DNA from: Elymus sibiricus | Taxonomy: Eukaryota; Streptophyta; Magnoliopsida; Poales; Poaceae | Length of the DNA: 64,000 nucleotides | Direction: 5' to 3' | Assembly: GCA_039707655.1 (NCBI GenBank) | Contig: CM077665.1 | Span: forward strand, 136,357,148 to 136,421,147 | In this document: in pieces, positions 1 to 12,033 of the stretch | Numbering within the stretch: position 1 is the first letter of the stretch | Layout: each line of letters starts with the position of its first letter | Program-made: the position numbers and the translations under genes | Notes under the pieces: generated by a model | The model's input: only the letters and a program-made list of their open reading frames with translations | What the model was told of the DNA's origin: nothing | Databases searched by the model: none

Positions 1-1
1 A

Positions 2-2431
2 AGATGCCGAAAACCGCATAAATGGTCAAAAGGAAAAAAGGGAAGAAAGGCTATTGACGGCACCGGGGACGGAGACACCCTCGAAGACCTCGGCGATCCT
101 GAAATCCCCGAACACCTGTTAGAGGGTCAGGAGAGGCCGGAAGACCAGCGCAACCCCGACGATCTAAATGATTCCGAGGACGACAATTACCTCCCCCCTG
201 TCGAGGAGGAGGACATGCCGGAAGCCAATGACTTTTCCATCCCCGATAATCTTGAAGATCAGGAACTATTCAGGCAACAGCTTATAGCCACGGCCCGCAG
301 CCTGAAAGCAAAAGATCGGCAGCTTAAAGCCGAACAAGGCAACCTCAACGATCGATGGACGAGAGTCCTCTTAGCTGAGGAAGGATACGGTACCGGTCTA
401 TTGGACCAACCTAAGAGCTATCCACGCAGAAGGCTGCAGCCACAATTCGATGACGAGCTCACTGATACGCCGTCTCCCAAACATACCTCATACGACAAGC
501 TAGACTGCCATCCTCGAGGACGAGACAGGACGGCTGACGACACCGGCTATAGGCCGACGATACCCCGTAGACGGGGAAAAGAGCCACTAGAGCCCGATGA
601 CAGGTTCGACTTGCGACACGACATGGACCACAGAGCAGGTCGTACGCGATCCATCTACGGATCCAGAGGATACTCACCCGATAGACGGGAAGGGTACCGG
701 CCTTGGTTCGACCGCAACAATAAAGGACGGGAACTAAACCGGGCTAGGACAGACGCTGATCACCGGCGCGACATAGCTCGGGTCAGAGGCGCTGCCCACC
801 CACTGTGCTTCATGGACGAGGTGATGCAGCATCAGTTCCCGGAAGGGTTTAAACACGTAAACATAGAACAATATGATGGGACAACTGACCCAACCGTATG
901 GATCGAGGATTTCCAAATCCACATCCACATGGCGTGAGGAGATGACCTCCACGCCATCAAGTACCTACCCCTGAAGCTCAAGGGGCCAACTCGGCACTGG
1001 TTAAATAGCCTCCCCAAAAACTCCATTGGGTGTTGGGTGGATCTAGAAGAATCATTCCGATCTAACTTCCAGGGCACTTATGTTCGGCCGCCGGACTCCT
1101 CCGACCTAAGCAACGTCGTCCAGAAGCAAGGAGAATCCGCGCGGCTATTCTGGAATCGGTTCTTGACCAAGAAAAACCCGATCGTTGACTGCCCGGACGC
1201 CGAAGCAATAGCCTCTTTCACGCACAATATTCGGGATGAGTAGCTGGCTCGTCAGCTCAGCCAGGATAAACCAAGGACAATGTCCGCCCTTACATCACTT
1301 ATGACTCGCTTTTGCACGGGCGAGGATAACTGGCTAGCAAGACGTAGCGACAACACCGAAGACCTCGGAACCTCCGAAGTTCGGGATGGAAACGAGAAAC
1401 CAAAGCGCAACAAGAATAAGCGCCGGCACAACAACAGTGATGCCGATGACACGGCCGTTAACACCGGCTTCCGCAACTCCCGGCCTGGGCAGCGGAAGAA
1501 GCCTCCAAAAGGCAATCGCGAGAGGCCTTGCCAGATCCATGGCACTCAAGAGAAGCCCGCCAACCACACCAACCGTAACTGTTGGGTATTCAAACAGGCC
1601 GGCAAGCTCGCATCCGAGGACCAAGGCAAAAGCCCACGCAGCGAGGACGAGGATGAACCCCGCGGTCCGATTGGTGGCGGACAAAAGAAATTCCCTCCAG
1701 AGGTAAAAACAGTAAATATGATATACGCCACTCATATACCCAAAAAGGAGAGGAAGCGCGCCCTTTGAGAGGTCTACGCCATAGAGCCTGTAGCCCCGAA
1801 GTGTAACCCATGGTCAGCATACCCGATCACCTTCGATCGACGTGACCACCCGACCAGTATCCGTCATGGTGGTTCGGCCGCCCTCGTCCTAGACCCCATC
1901 ATAGACGGGTATCACCTCACTAAAGTCCTAATGGACGAAGGAAGTAGCCTCAATCTGATTTACTCAGACACGGTGAAAAAGATGGGCGTAGATCCGTCAA
2001 GGATCAAACCCAGCAACACTACCTTTAAAGGAGTGATCCCACGCGTCGAAGCCTGGTGCACGAGCTCTGTAAGCCTTGAAGTAGTGTTTGGCTCGCCCGA
2101 TAACTTTCGAAGCGCGGACTTGATCTTCGACATCGTACCTTTTCGCAGCGGCTATCACGCCCTGCTCGGCCGTACAGCATTCGCTCGCTTTAATGCCGTC
2201 CCACACTACGCATACCTCAAGCTCAAAATGCCCGGCCCCAAGGGGATCATTACTGTCAATGGCAACATAGAGCGCTCCCTCCGAACTGAGGAACATGCGT
2301 TGGTCCCGGCGGCCGAATTCTATTACACTGATGATCGGCAAACACCGACATCTGCTGTAAAAGCACGTAAGGCTTGGATGCGAGCTCGGTCTCAACCTGA
2401 AATACCAGAACCTTCTTCTCCCCATAAATAG
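2..2431 (+). pseudogene. Broken gag-protease of element A
   Basis: One frame stays open from base 2 to the stop at 2431 except for three internal stops, at 935-937 (TGA), 1241-1243 (TAG) and 1766-1768 (TGA). The 5' end of the ORF is outside the window. In order it shows an acidic and charged N-terminal region, a retrotransposon gag domain (around 780-1330, with WIEDF and FRSNFQGTY), a Cys/His-containing stretch (CQIHG...NCWVF, near 1530-1590), and an aspartic-protease-like domain (LMDEGSSLNLIYSD, 1928-1970). The other copies have DGG at the active site where this one has DEG. Two of the stops are CGA to TGA changes compared with the sister copies, as expected from decay of methylated CpG. A stretch of about 13 codons near 1520, present in the sister copies, is missing. 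Confidence 0.85.
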
Positions 2432-3687
2432 GGACTCGCCCGCCATCGCACAGCCCTAGAACTAGCAAAGTACATGCTGAGGAGGCACAACTTCGCGCTC
2501 AAAATTTCATGGGCGGCGGTGGGGAAAACTATCAAAGGGTAAGTGTTCGGATGGACCGAACTATCACCATCAAAACGTCTTCGGACACACTACAGGTACC
2601 ATAAAGTACCTGCTAAGGCATAAAGCTCATTCACACTTCGGGGACTTCTCAAGATTTTTCTCCAAAGTCCGCTCGCCGAACAGCAAAACCCATAGCGGTA
2701 TACAACTCCTTAGGAGACGCAGGAGCGGACAAACGACAGGGAACATCGAGGACGTCAGGTCACCCATCGAAGACCCCTGGTACAACCCCTCCTATAAGGT
2801 TTATATTTCATTTTTAAATACCTGTAAACAGTTGCATCGGCAATTTGAATAATAAGAGTTGTTGAGTAAAATACAGATATATCATACATGATCGCTTCGC
2901 TGTCTTTTTTGGCACACTCTCTATTTTCCCCCTCTTCTTGCGAACCTGTTTGGTATACTTTACGATGCAACCGGCTAATAGACCGGGGGCTCGAACTTAA
3001 AAATTCGCCCTAAGCACAACTAATTTTGCGTCCGGCGTCTTGGAATTCCACTTTATATGCATTGGTTCCGAACTATGTCTTGGGTCAATAGTTGGGTTGC
3101 CTGGCTCCTGTGCTTGCCCCTTTACGTTCCGCTCGTTCGGCTAAAAGGGCAAAGGGAGAACCACTGCGATTGTGCTTCCGGCTAGCCTGGTCAAGCACCT
3201 CAGTAGAGAAAGCCGAAAACTGACTGTCATAGTATGCGAGAACCGGTCTGCGAATCCGAGCTTAAATAAACCTCGTTAGAGGTTATTCCATGTCATGCGA
3301 TGGGTTTGGTATTAGTACAAACCATGTGATATCGGCTTCGGCTGCGGTTCATCCGAACATCACAAACCCCTGGGGGCTAGTCATCAGCCCCCCGCACTCC
3401 TTTCTCGCGCCCCTACGGCTAAGTGAAAGCAATAAAGCATTATGGTCTGATTGCCTTGTCCGCCCCACACTACCGCCTTCGGGTACCGATAACTCGGCTA
3501 AGGGTCACAGTGCATTGGCAGAGACACCCCGCGTAGTATCTACATGGGGGCTAAAGCCGACGACTCGCAACTTTCAGTTTCAACGGCCACACAGGAGTTA
3601 TAAAGGATGCAAAACACGAAAGACATGATAAACCATGCATCTTAAATATAAACGCGTTAAAAGGTCTTCGGACATATTACAACGCGT
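2432..3687. other. Non-coding spacer of element A between gag-protease and antisense ORF
   Basis: No convincing gene. It aligns by eye with 42256-43585 of the complete copy (reverse orientation), so it is the normal internal spacer of the family. Notably, it lies where other gypsy elements have reverse transcriptase and integrase. Confidence 0.6.
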
Positions 3688-5607
3688 TTACTCACAAATG
3701 TTTTCTCTCGAACATTGAGCCTCTATTGCCCGAGCACCCTCCATAACTACGGAGAAGTATCGCTCAGGGCACCTATGCTCCTTTCCAGGGGGCGGCGGAG
3801 AAGTGGCTATCTTCGTCGGATCAAGACCCGGCCAGTGCACCTTGGCCCTTGCGAAGGCCATCCGAGCTCCCTCGATACAGGAGGACCGCCTTAGTGCGTC
3901 GATCCAAGGCGAGGCGCTGCTCAGCTTCTGCACCAGGCCGAAGTAGCTGCTCGGCAATGGCTCGTCGGGCCATAGCCGGATGCAGAGATCCTTCATGGCC
4001 GGCTCCGCCATCCGGTGTAGCTCCATCAGCTGCTTCAACTGCTCAACGAGGAGAGGAGAGTGCTTGGAGGCTTCAAATTGCGCCCAAAACAGCCGAGCTT
4101 CATCTCCCTCTCCCCGCGAAGCGTAGAACTGGTTCGCGTCCGCTGCGCGCTTCTGGAGGTCTGAGCAGGCGCCTGAGGAACGCCACACTTGGGTAAGCAA
4201 TGCGAACTTGCTATCCCCGAAGACACACTGCAGTAAATACGGCTTACCATCCGTGATAGCCTTGACCTGGCTGACTTGCTCTTCAAAGAACCGCCTACCC
4301 ACCCACTCCTTCTCGAGATTGGATTTCAGAGTGGATAGTTTGGCGGCTTGCTCCTTGCCTTCCTCCTCGAGGTCCTCGCACTTTTGACCGGCGTCTTTGA
4401 GCTCCTGCTGGATTTCCTCCACCCGAGCCTTAAGTTTGGCACCGATGGCTTTTAAATCGGTGAGCTCGGCAGCCGCTCGTTCGGCCGCCGCCTTCTCGCT
4501 CGCGGCCTCCTGTTTCGCCTCCTGAAGCTCGGCCTTGAGCTTCTCAATTTCCTTCGCCGAGGCTGCGTAAGCATCAAACATATAAAAATACTACGTCGAC
4601 AGTACGGTGATGAAGAATTCAGATATTATAATCCGGCTAACCTTGCGCCTCGTCGAATCTCTTGTTCAGAGCGTCGAGCTCATCTTCGGAGCTCTTGAGC
4701 TTCCGATTTAGCTCATCTAGCTCGGCGGCATTAACAGCCGCCGCCGATGACGAAGCCTACACATAACAAACCACCATCAGGTTACATGGATTCAAACCTC
4801 CGAACTTTCATGATCACATGTTCGGTACTCTTAAGGTCTATTGGAACATTCCGAACAAATATTGTCTCATGCATTGTCCGGTTAATGATATATGATTGAC
4901 CCCCAGGTGAGTTTTTCCAAACTCACCTAGGGCTCGGGGGCTGCTGTATATATAACAATAGCACAAAAATAGTAAATTAACAAAACATTATGTGGCTTAC
5001 CTGGAAGCCCGTCAGGAGACCCTTGAAGGCCTCCTTCATTCCACTATCAACGGATTGAATGCTTTGTAAAACCGCACCCATAAGGGTGCGGTGCTCCTTG
5101 GAGATGGAGGCGCTTGATAGGGCCTCCCCCATAGCCGGCCACCCATTGGTCGGTGGCGCCGGTGGAGATCGGTTGACCCAATCTCCAACCAAGGATTGAA
5201 CTGGTGCCTCCGGAGGCATGGTGCGCTCCGGAGATGACCTCGGAAGGGACTGGACATCCCCTCGTCTGGTCTCCTAAGTATCCGGGAGGGGCTTTCCCCC
5301 CGGTCTTCGGCGGCCGAGGCGTTAGCCTCGACCATGACGTCGTCGCCCCCACCTCTGGTGTCCGGCTCCAAAGGAGCCTGTTGGGATGACACCTCCGCGG
5401 CATCCTTCGCGGAGACCGGAGGAGAGGGGTGCGACGCGGTACCACTCTCTGCTAGCTCGGCGGGCGGGGTATCCCCGTCCGAGGATTGATCGGTGGGGAG
5501 AACACGTGGTGGGCTACAAGTCAATAGGCGCTCACATGTTAATAACATTCAAAACCTAGCACTAATAGCTCAGGAAGTCTTTGGATCTTTACCTTTGAGC
5601 TGGGGGC
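3688..5607 (-). pseudogene. Antisense multi-exon ORF of element A (coiled-coil protein), 5' part missing
   Basis: This gene-like unit runs opposite to gag. Inferred exons are 5607-5594 (truncated), 5513-5001, 4756-4642 and 4562-3688. They are bounded by good splice signals: donors AAG|GTAAAG, CCAG|GTAAGC and CAAG|GTTAGC, and acceptors TTGTAG, TGTGTAG and TTACGCAG. The last exon encodes a long heptad-rich coiled coil (EIEKLKAELQEAKQEAASEK and onward), then a globular tail with LWPDEPLPSSYF and ARAKVHWPGLDP. The tail matches the C-terminal domain of the antisense ORF at 16716-20190. Exon 3 has lost one A in a run near 5295 compared with the copy at 40506, which shifts the frame. The N-terminal domain is absent because the element is cut at 5607. 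The function is unknown. Confidence 0.65.
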
Positions 5608-5769
5608 TGGGTGGGCGGACAGCTGGGTAGGGTCACGTCCATTCTGACTGCGCCGTCTGTTGATCCACAGTGGCCATGTCGGATGCCAAAGACGGGTCAA
5701 ATCTATTGGGCTCACTACCGGTTGAAACTAGGGGTCGGGTTTGGGGCTAGGGTAACGTATAGCCAGCCT

Positions 5770-5782
5770 GGCTCTGATACCA
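5770..5782 (-). other. Primer-binding site of element X (initiator tRNA-Met type)
   Basis: The minus strand reads TGGTATCAGAGCC, the standard plant initiator-Met PBS. It starts five bases inside the LTR edge at 5788 and fixes the element orientation as minus. Confidence 0.85.
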
Positions 5783-5883
5783 AGTCTTGTGGCACCCCGA
5801 TAGAGGGCCGACGCACGCTAGCCCCAGGATAAGACCTGGCGCACGTCAAAAACAAGATACAGCAATTCCAGGCACAAAATGGC

Positions 5884-5889
5884 TTTATT
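5884..5889 (-). terminator. Poly(A) signal of the LTR of element X
   Basis: AATAAA on the minus strand, about 100 bp before the LTR end. An equivalent signal sits in the long LTR of element G at 34561-34566. Confidence 0.5.
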
Positions 5890-8243
5890 GATTATAATGG
5901 AGTATTAAAATACTGATGCTTACAACAATATTACATAACTCCAGGGCTAACTAAATGGCAGCAGAGGTCTTGATTCAGGGGCAACGACGTCTATGGCTGG
6001 GCTCCATAACGCACAGGACTGGCTTGGTTACGATCTAGCACGACAAATCTTCTCCTGCAACTGGCCACGTGCAAGGCCAGGTAAGTACTTTGAATGTACT
6101 CGCAAGACAACCAAATACATAGCATCCAAACAAACAGATGACAAAGCAAGCACTGTGCTTATATAAGAATCTATTCTAAACATAGCATAAAATTACTGTA
6201 AAACACACATCAAGCATAGCAGATCATGGATCAGACCTATAATCTACATAACATAGCATGGCAATGAGTACGTTAAGTGCTTAGAGTACTTACTGTACCG
6301 AACACCAACTTACTCTCTTCGGGGTTGTCCCGCAACCCTCGACATACTCATGATCCAACCTGAACTGACTCAAATCCCATCCAAATCATGTGGTCATCCG
6401 ACCACTCATCATATAGCCATCCCTTGGCTAACATATCTTATCCTGACATCATCTGATGTCTACCCAAGACGAGTTCTCCCATCATTACTATCACTGCTAT
6501 GGTTGACCATCTACTGAGGTCTGGACGGGCTGTCCAATACCGTGGACGCGGCTATTCGAATAGATTTTTACACTCTGCAGAGGTTGCGCACTTTACCCAC
6601 ACCATGAAGCACCTGGCATCGTGATCCCACTCGGGTGGACCAGCGTTGCTTCAACGAAACCTGCCTGACCCGTGACTCTTTCATCGTACCACCGGCACTC
6701 TTCCTCCCCCGGAGGTCAGCCTTGGGTGGCCCCTATGTCCTCATGACACCTGCCACCGTCGTGGCCAAACTAGGTAATCCCAAACGGGGATTACTGTCCC
6801 AAACGGGGACTCCCGGGCTAAACACTCAACAACTGGGCTCACAGGGTTAGCACCGCCTACCTGATCAGGGTAGCACGCGTGCATAACCCTCCCTCTTTGG
6901 AGGTACCGGTGAAAGAGCACGCGATCAGGCCAAGTCAAGGCCGTCCCATACCGGCAAATGTGGTTGCACGGGTAAGCCCGGAGAGGTGACTCAAGATCAA
7001 CCAACTACGTTTAGTTTATTAGTCCAACTCAACATATCCATCATCGTACCATTCAACTGATAATAATAAGTGCTAGCATAGCAAGATCATAGTACTGATA
7101 TTCATGGCATGAGATCAACCATACTACTAACATGGAAATGCTATTAACAATATCATTATTATGGAAATATGGAAATAAGACATGGCACTAGATGAATGGA
7201 AATGCTTGTGTCTAATACCGATGTCACCACCGGTGTATGAAAGTGCAACCTAACAGGCGATACAGATAAACACACAGGTGCAAGCAAAGTCGTCACGCAA
7301 GTCCGGAGCTCATGGAAGAGGTTGGCTTGCCTGGGGGTCGACGAATACGCCGGAAGGAAGAGCAATCACCTCGCGGAAGAATTCGCTGGAAAGGGTTCTC
7401 TCTCGGAGGACTCGATCGGAGGGCAAGGGCAAAATGGTTATTTTCACAATGTGAACACATTATGAAAATAATTCCATCGGAACGGGCTCAACGAGACAAA
7501 AGCATGGGCGCTGGTTTTACCTGATTCCGAGCTACGGTGGCAAAGATATCGCCAGACGAAGTTCAGGGACCAATCTGTAAAATATAACTCTACACACTGG
7601 TCCCTGAGGATAAAATAGAAAGTGCATTCCAGAAACTATGCTTTCTGAAAGTGAAAGCGTATTTCTGTCCGAACCCGCAACGCTTTGCGCTTTCACTTAA
7701 GCGAAAGCGTAAAGTGGAAACTACGCTTCCACTTAACTGCCAGCGGGCCCGGTTGACTTTCTCTCTCTCTCTCTGAAGAGCGGGGCCCGCCTTACCCTTT
7801 CTCTCTCTCTTCCTCCTCTGGTCTTCTCCTTCCCTCGACCGAGCAGAGCAGAGGCGGTCGGCCGCTAGCGTAGCTGTGGCAGGGGAGCGCAGGAGGGCCG
7901 ACCGGCGAGCTCAGACGCTCCGCCACCGTACGCCGCCTCCAGAGGTGGTCTTGGCTCCTCTAGCAGTGGCCGGCAGCGCTGGTGCCCTCGGCCGAGGCAC
8001 GGCGGAGGCGAGGCTCCAGCAAGGCCGCTCCGGCGAGTCATCCTCGGCTGACTCGAGGACGGCAGCGGCTCTGCGATCTCCTGGGCAAGCTGATGGCGAG
8101 AGAAGAGAGGAGGGGGAGGCCCGGGCACGAGGTTGGCCTGAGGGGAAACGGCGACGGCCGTCGGCCATTAGAGAGCGAGGGGGCTCTGGGAGCTTGGGGA
8201 AGAGGGGATGGGCTTGCTGCTCGACGGGAGGGGCTGGGGCACG

Positions 8244-8253
8244 CTATTTATAG
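8244..8253 (-). promoter_or_regulatory. TATA box of the LTR promoter of element X
   Basis: The minus strand reads CTATAAATAG in a GC-rich context. This is a strong match to a plant TATA box and points in the transcription direction of the element. Confidence 0.55.
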
Positions 8254-9026
8254 CTCGGGGACGGCTTCTCTCGACGACAGCCGAAGCTCCGAGATGGACG
8301 GCAAAGCGGCGGTGCTCCGGTGGTTGGCAGAGGCGGCTAGGAGCTTCGGGACGAGGGGGAGATGGCTCTGGAGGTTCACGCACGCGGCGGGGAGCTCCTT
8401 GACGCTCCTGGACAGGCTGGAGCTCGCTGGAGAGGCGCTCCCGACGAAATCGATCTACAGAGCACGGTTTTGGCAGCATCAGGCGTGGTCACCACGCGGC
8501 CAGGGCCTTGCCACGCCCTACATGAAGCCAAACCATGTCTAGTCTATTCTCCACGCAACGCTGAGTTGACCTATGCCTCTGGCTAGCTCTGGAGAGGTCT
8601 GAATTGACTGAACCAAGGTCAAACAGTTGCCAACAGCATCCTGTTTGTGCTATGGTGTGGCCACCACAGTGCACCTCTTGGCTTGATCTTGGGCAGGGGG
8701 GATCATCTACTAGGGTCACTAACCTGGCAAAATCTCAGCTCAAACAAACCATTCTAGATAGCACTTCCTTTGTAACTTGGCAGTCTGACCAGATTTGAAA
8801 ATGAGAGAGCTGGGGTCAAATGGCTAGATGGATATGGATGATTTTTGGTATAGAGAGATGATTTGGTCATGAGAGATAGCTAAACAAGTTTCAGATCAAA
8901 TTGATCATCTATGATGGTACTTCCTTCACAGAGATGCAATCTGGTCAGAAAATTGAGAAAATTATGGGAAAAGATTGGCTTGATGGAATGGGCTAAATTC
9001 TGGAGGACAAGGGTAATTTATCATAA

Positions 9027-11272
9027 CTAGCAAAGTGTCCCGCTCAATGCGTGGGCTAGAATTTATATACTTCAATAATGAGAATTATTATTTGATTTTC
9101 TGAAGAAAAATTGAACCGAATAAGATGACATTAAAAATAATATCTATGCAAACATTGTTTTGTCTTAGGTATGTTTGATTTTTATTGACATATAAATATG
9201 TAAGTTATACATTTATCATTTACGTGCTAATTATACATGCCATACTAAATGTTTTGATGACCAATCGTGTCATGCATATTATATTCGTGTTATGTTTATT
9301 GCCTTTTATCATGTTTTGTGTAGGCATAGGTTAATTTGCGATCTATGTGCCTAATTTCCATTTTAATTTTAATTTAGTGATTTTTTAATGTAAGTGTTTC
9401 TTAGTTTTTCATATAAAGTTAAAGTGTATTTATGTATTATACATATCCATGAAAAATATCGTGTTAGTTTTTTTTGTCAGATGATGTAAGAAGCTGGCAG
9501 GACCAATATTAGATTATAATTTGACGTGAGTGAAGTTTGATCCTAGTTTGTTGACATTTTGAAGAAAGAAACATCGTCCTCAGTACTTGCTTTAAAAACG
9601 TTGGCGTGCCGTTTTTACCCATTGTGCTAGGGCTAGTTTTGGGGCATTTTTGTCGCTTGGGTATTATACCATGTGTGTGTGTTGGTAGATAGGATTAGTG
9701 AAATCGGTTAGTCCAAATGTATGAATGGAAATTACCTTTAAAAACAATGATTACATGTTGGGGTTTTCTATAGTATTTTACTATTTTACTGGTTTTCCCT
9801 ATGTATATTAGGTATCAAGTTACTTAGTCCACACATGTTAGTTTTCATATACTTCCATATTTTTCTTTGTCTATTTTGTTGTATTACTTGCTTAAAATAA
9901 GGAAATTTTGCTACATTAGAAATTTTGTACTTATGAGATTTTTTATTTACATTTTATTTTGTGTGTTTATAGTTGTTTATCATTTTTCATTTCCAGTGTA
10001 TCTCTGGTAGAGTATCAATGCATGCATGTCCTTGCATGCGTAATTAGATGAATGTTTTTGATACATGTGTAAGAGATACAACTTGTTGTGCATGGCATGA
10101 AAATATAGGAAAAATTGATCTATCTATTGTATCAACACGTGCAAGGGGTTAAGATGATTATTGCTTGAGGTGTAATGTGAGCATGCATACATTGGCTGAA
10201 CTAAAATGTTTGTTGGTTTAGACTGTCCTCAGCACACTCGGGCCATGGATCATCATTACTTCTAATCGAAGAAAGTATGGAAGAATTATTTGCTCAAACA
10301 TTCTTGGAGCATAGATCATACTAACATAAATCTATGCATGTATGATGGATCCATCCGTCCATGGATGTAACATGACCAAGGAAAAAAATAGCGTGCTATA
10401 CAAAATAGCGTCGCCCCTGAATATAACATGTTATTAGCGAGACATTATACACTGATCAATTTAGCGACACAATTCTCTATACTATAGCGTGTTATTAGCG
10501 GTGGTACAACGCGCTATTTTTTCAGTGAACATGACACGTATGGGCGAGATAATTCGCAAAAGTCAAAGAGAGGATATTCCTGTCGCATTGCAATGGTGGA
10601 TAATTTTTACCGATTATATCTTCATTTGGTTGTTTCACTCCCAAGTGATGAATGAGATGCTGGAGCGCTTGATAGGCCCAAGGAACTATATCGGAAGATG
10701 GCCAGAGGACTCGATCGGGGTACTACAGTTTTTTCCATGCGTCCATATATATTAGTGAAGAATGCATGCAGCATATAAAAATGCATTAGGCGTCCAGTGC
10801 TTGTGGCAATGCATGTATATTTGTTTTTCATGCATCCATATAAGCACGTATATGCATGTAGAAAGGAATAGGCCCGTGTCATGCATGCATCTACCTGAAG
10901 AGAAGTCATATGCATGCACGTCATACATAGCTTTTTAAAAAAAATCCTGTCTCCTATGCATGCACGTCAGGTGCATCTACCTATTTTTTTTAACTCTCAC
11001 AATTCACATCTCCTATGCATGCACGTCAGCTTAAGCTATTTTTTTATCTCTCAGGTCACGCTACCAGGTATGTTAATAATTACCTAATGTGTGAACGAAT
11101 AGTTTTTTCATAATGGCAATGGTGGGTAATTTTCTGACTTCAAAGATATCTAATGGCTATAATTTGTTCGTCTATTAGATAAATGGTCAGATGTTTCTGA
11201 TTATTGTGGGATTTTCTAATTTAATTCCTTTTTTTCTGGTGAGCCCGTGAAACGCTTTTTATATATAATAGA
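9027..11272 (-). mobile_element. Non-autonomous Helitron inserted in the LTR of element X
   Basis: On the minus strand the 5' end is A|TCTATTATATATAAAAAG (at 11272) and the 3' end is CTTTGCTAG|T (at 9027). This gives the standard Helitron insertion between A and T and the CTRR terminus. A short imperfect hairpin (CGC/GCG plus CC/GG arms) lies about 12 bases before the CTAG. There is no TSD, as expected. The interior is AT-rich with no Rep or helicase domain, so it would have needed proteins from elsewhere. A small MITE-like insertion lies inside at 10378-10527. The edges coincide with a sharp drop in GC compared with the LTR. Confidence 0.7.
10378..10527. mobile_element. Putative Mutator-type MITE inside the Helitron
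   Basis: About 150 bp is bounded by AACATGACC (10369-10377) and AACATGACA (10528-10536), an 8 of 9 base match like a Mutator TSD. Inverted copies of AAAAAATAGCG lie five bases inside each end (10383-10393 and 10512-10522). The interior repeats the TAGCG/CGCTA motif several times. There is no coding capacity. Confidence 0.45.
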
Positions 11273-12033
11273 TTAATTACCCTGCAAAGTTTTAGCCCAA
11301 GGAGATCAAGGAATCATGCACTTCCTTTGCAAATGGGAAATCTGGACAGAATTTACAAATGGAAGTGGTGCTCAAAATTTGAATTGGGGAACTCCATATT
11401 TTTATGGAATTGAATAATATATGGATATGAGAAGCTCCACAAATTATTTGGGATTTTTCCTAGCTACCAAAATGGTAGTTCCTTTGGAAAGGCCCCAAAT
11501 TGGAATATTGGCTTTAAATAGGAAAATGCAATTTCTCTTATTTTATTATGGCCAATATTTTTATGAGAGCTCAACATAACCACAAAGAATATCTCCACAA
11601 GTTTTCATGAGCTTTGGAGATGGATAGATATTTTCCTAGATTTAATTCCTCATAATGGCAGAAAAAGGAATTAATTCTAGATGAGAAATATTGCATAGAA
11701 CTTAGCAATATTTTTGCACATCTAGGGTTTATGAGGGAAGAAGAATCTCAGGAAATTTTGGGAGGATCAACAGAGTAAGGGAAAGGATAGCTCCTTTGCA
11801 AACACAAAGGCAGGATTTCTAGTTCCAATATTTCGGAACTAGGGTTTGGATGAGATTCGGGGTTGACTGACGGAAGGGTTGACTGGCACAAGAGCATGGG
11901 AAGGTACTGAGAGGTTGAGGATAGACTGGATTCATCTGGTCACTTGCCAAATTCCAAAGGAAAAATTCGGGAGAGAAAAGCTAGGAAGGAATAACAGCAC
12001 AAAAATCGATAACCCGATTTTTGGGGTGTTACA

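Larger units (their letters stand above)
1..5607 (+). mobile_element. Element A: Fatima-like non-autonomous gypsy retrotransposon, truncated at both ends
   Basis: This plus-oriented fragment holds a gag-protease reading frame, then a spacer, then an antisense multi-exon ORF. That is the same order as in the complete element at 39103-47265. Its 5' LTR lies left of the window. Similarity to the complete copy stops abruptly near 5607, inside the antisense ORF, where the leader of an unrelated gypsy element begins. There is no LTR or TSD at that join, so it looks like a deletion or rearrangement junction. No reverse transcriptase or integrase is present between gag-protease and the antisense ORF, so the family appears to depend on enzymes from elsewhere. 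The name Fatima rests on recalled LTR sequence of its relatives here. Confidence 0.8.
5608..12033 (-). mobile_element. Element X: gypsy remnant consisting of a long 5' LTR and about 180 bp of leader
   Basis: The LTR runs 5788-12033. Read on the minus strand it starts TGTAACACCCC and ends GGGGTGCCACA, followed by a PBS for initiator tRNA-Met at 5782-5770. The leader reaches a start codon at 5677 (minus) and soon a stop, then the sequence switches to element A at 5607. The rest of the internal region and the other LTR are missing. On the right the LTR ends directly against Fatima-like spacer sequence at 12034, so X probably inserted into element F'. No matching TSD can be found because the left end is lost. 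Confidence 0.7.
5788..12033 (-). repeat. 5' LTR of element X, about 4.0 kb once the Helitron is removed
   Basis: The LTR has terminal inverted motifs TGTAACACCCC and GGGGTGCCACA on the minus strand. A TATA box (minus, 8253-8244) and an AATAAA signal (minus, 5889-5884) define a very long transcribed R region of about 2.3 kb. The U3 part holds the Helitron at 9027-11272. The stretch 7860-8560 is GC-rich and open in several frames, but I see no recognisable protein, so I treat those frames as chance. Confidence 0.7.

Noticed and set aside
7876..8542. Several overlapping ORFs in the LTR of element X
   Set aside because: Open in several frames on both strands, GC-rich, with no recognisable domain. 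Most likely chance.
10489..10755. 88-codon ORF in the Helitron
   Set aside because: Starts inside the MITE and shows no domain. Likely chance in AT-rich DNA.
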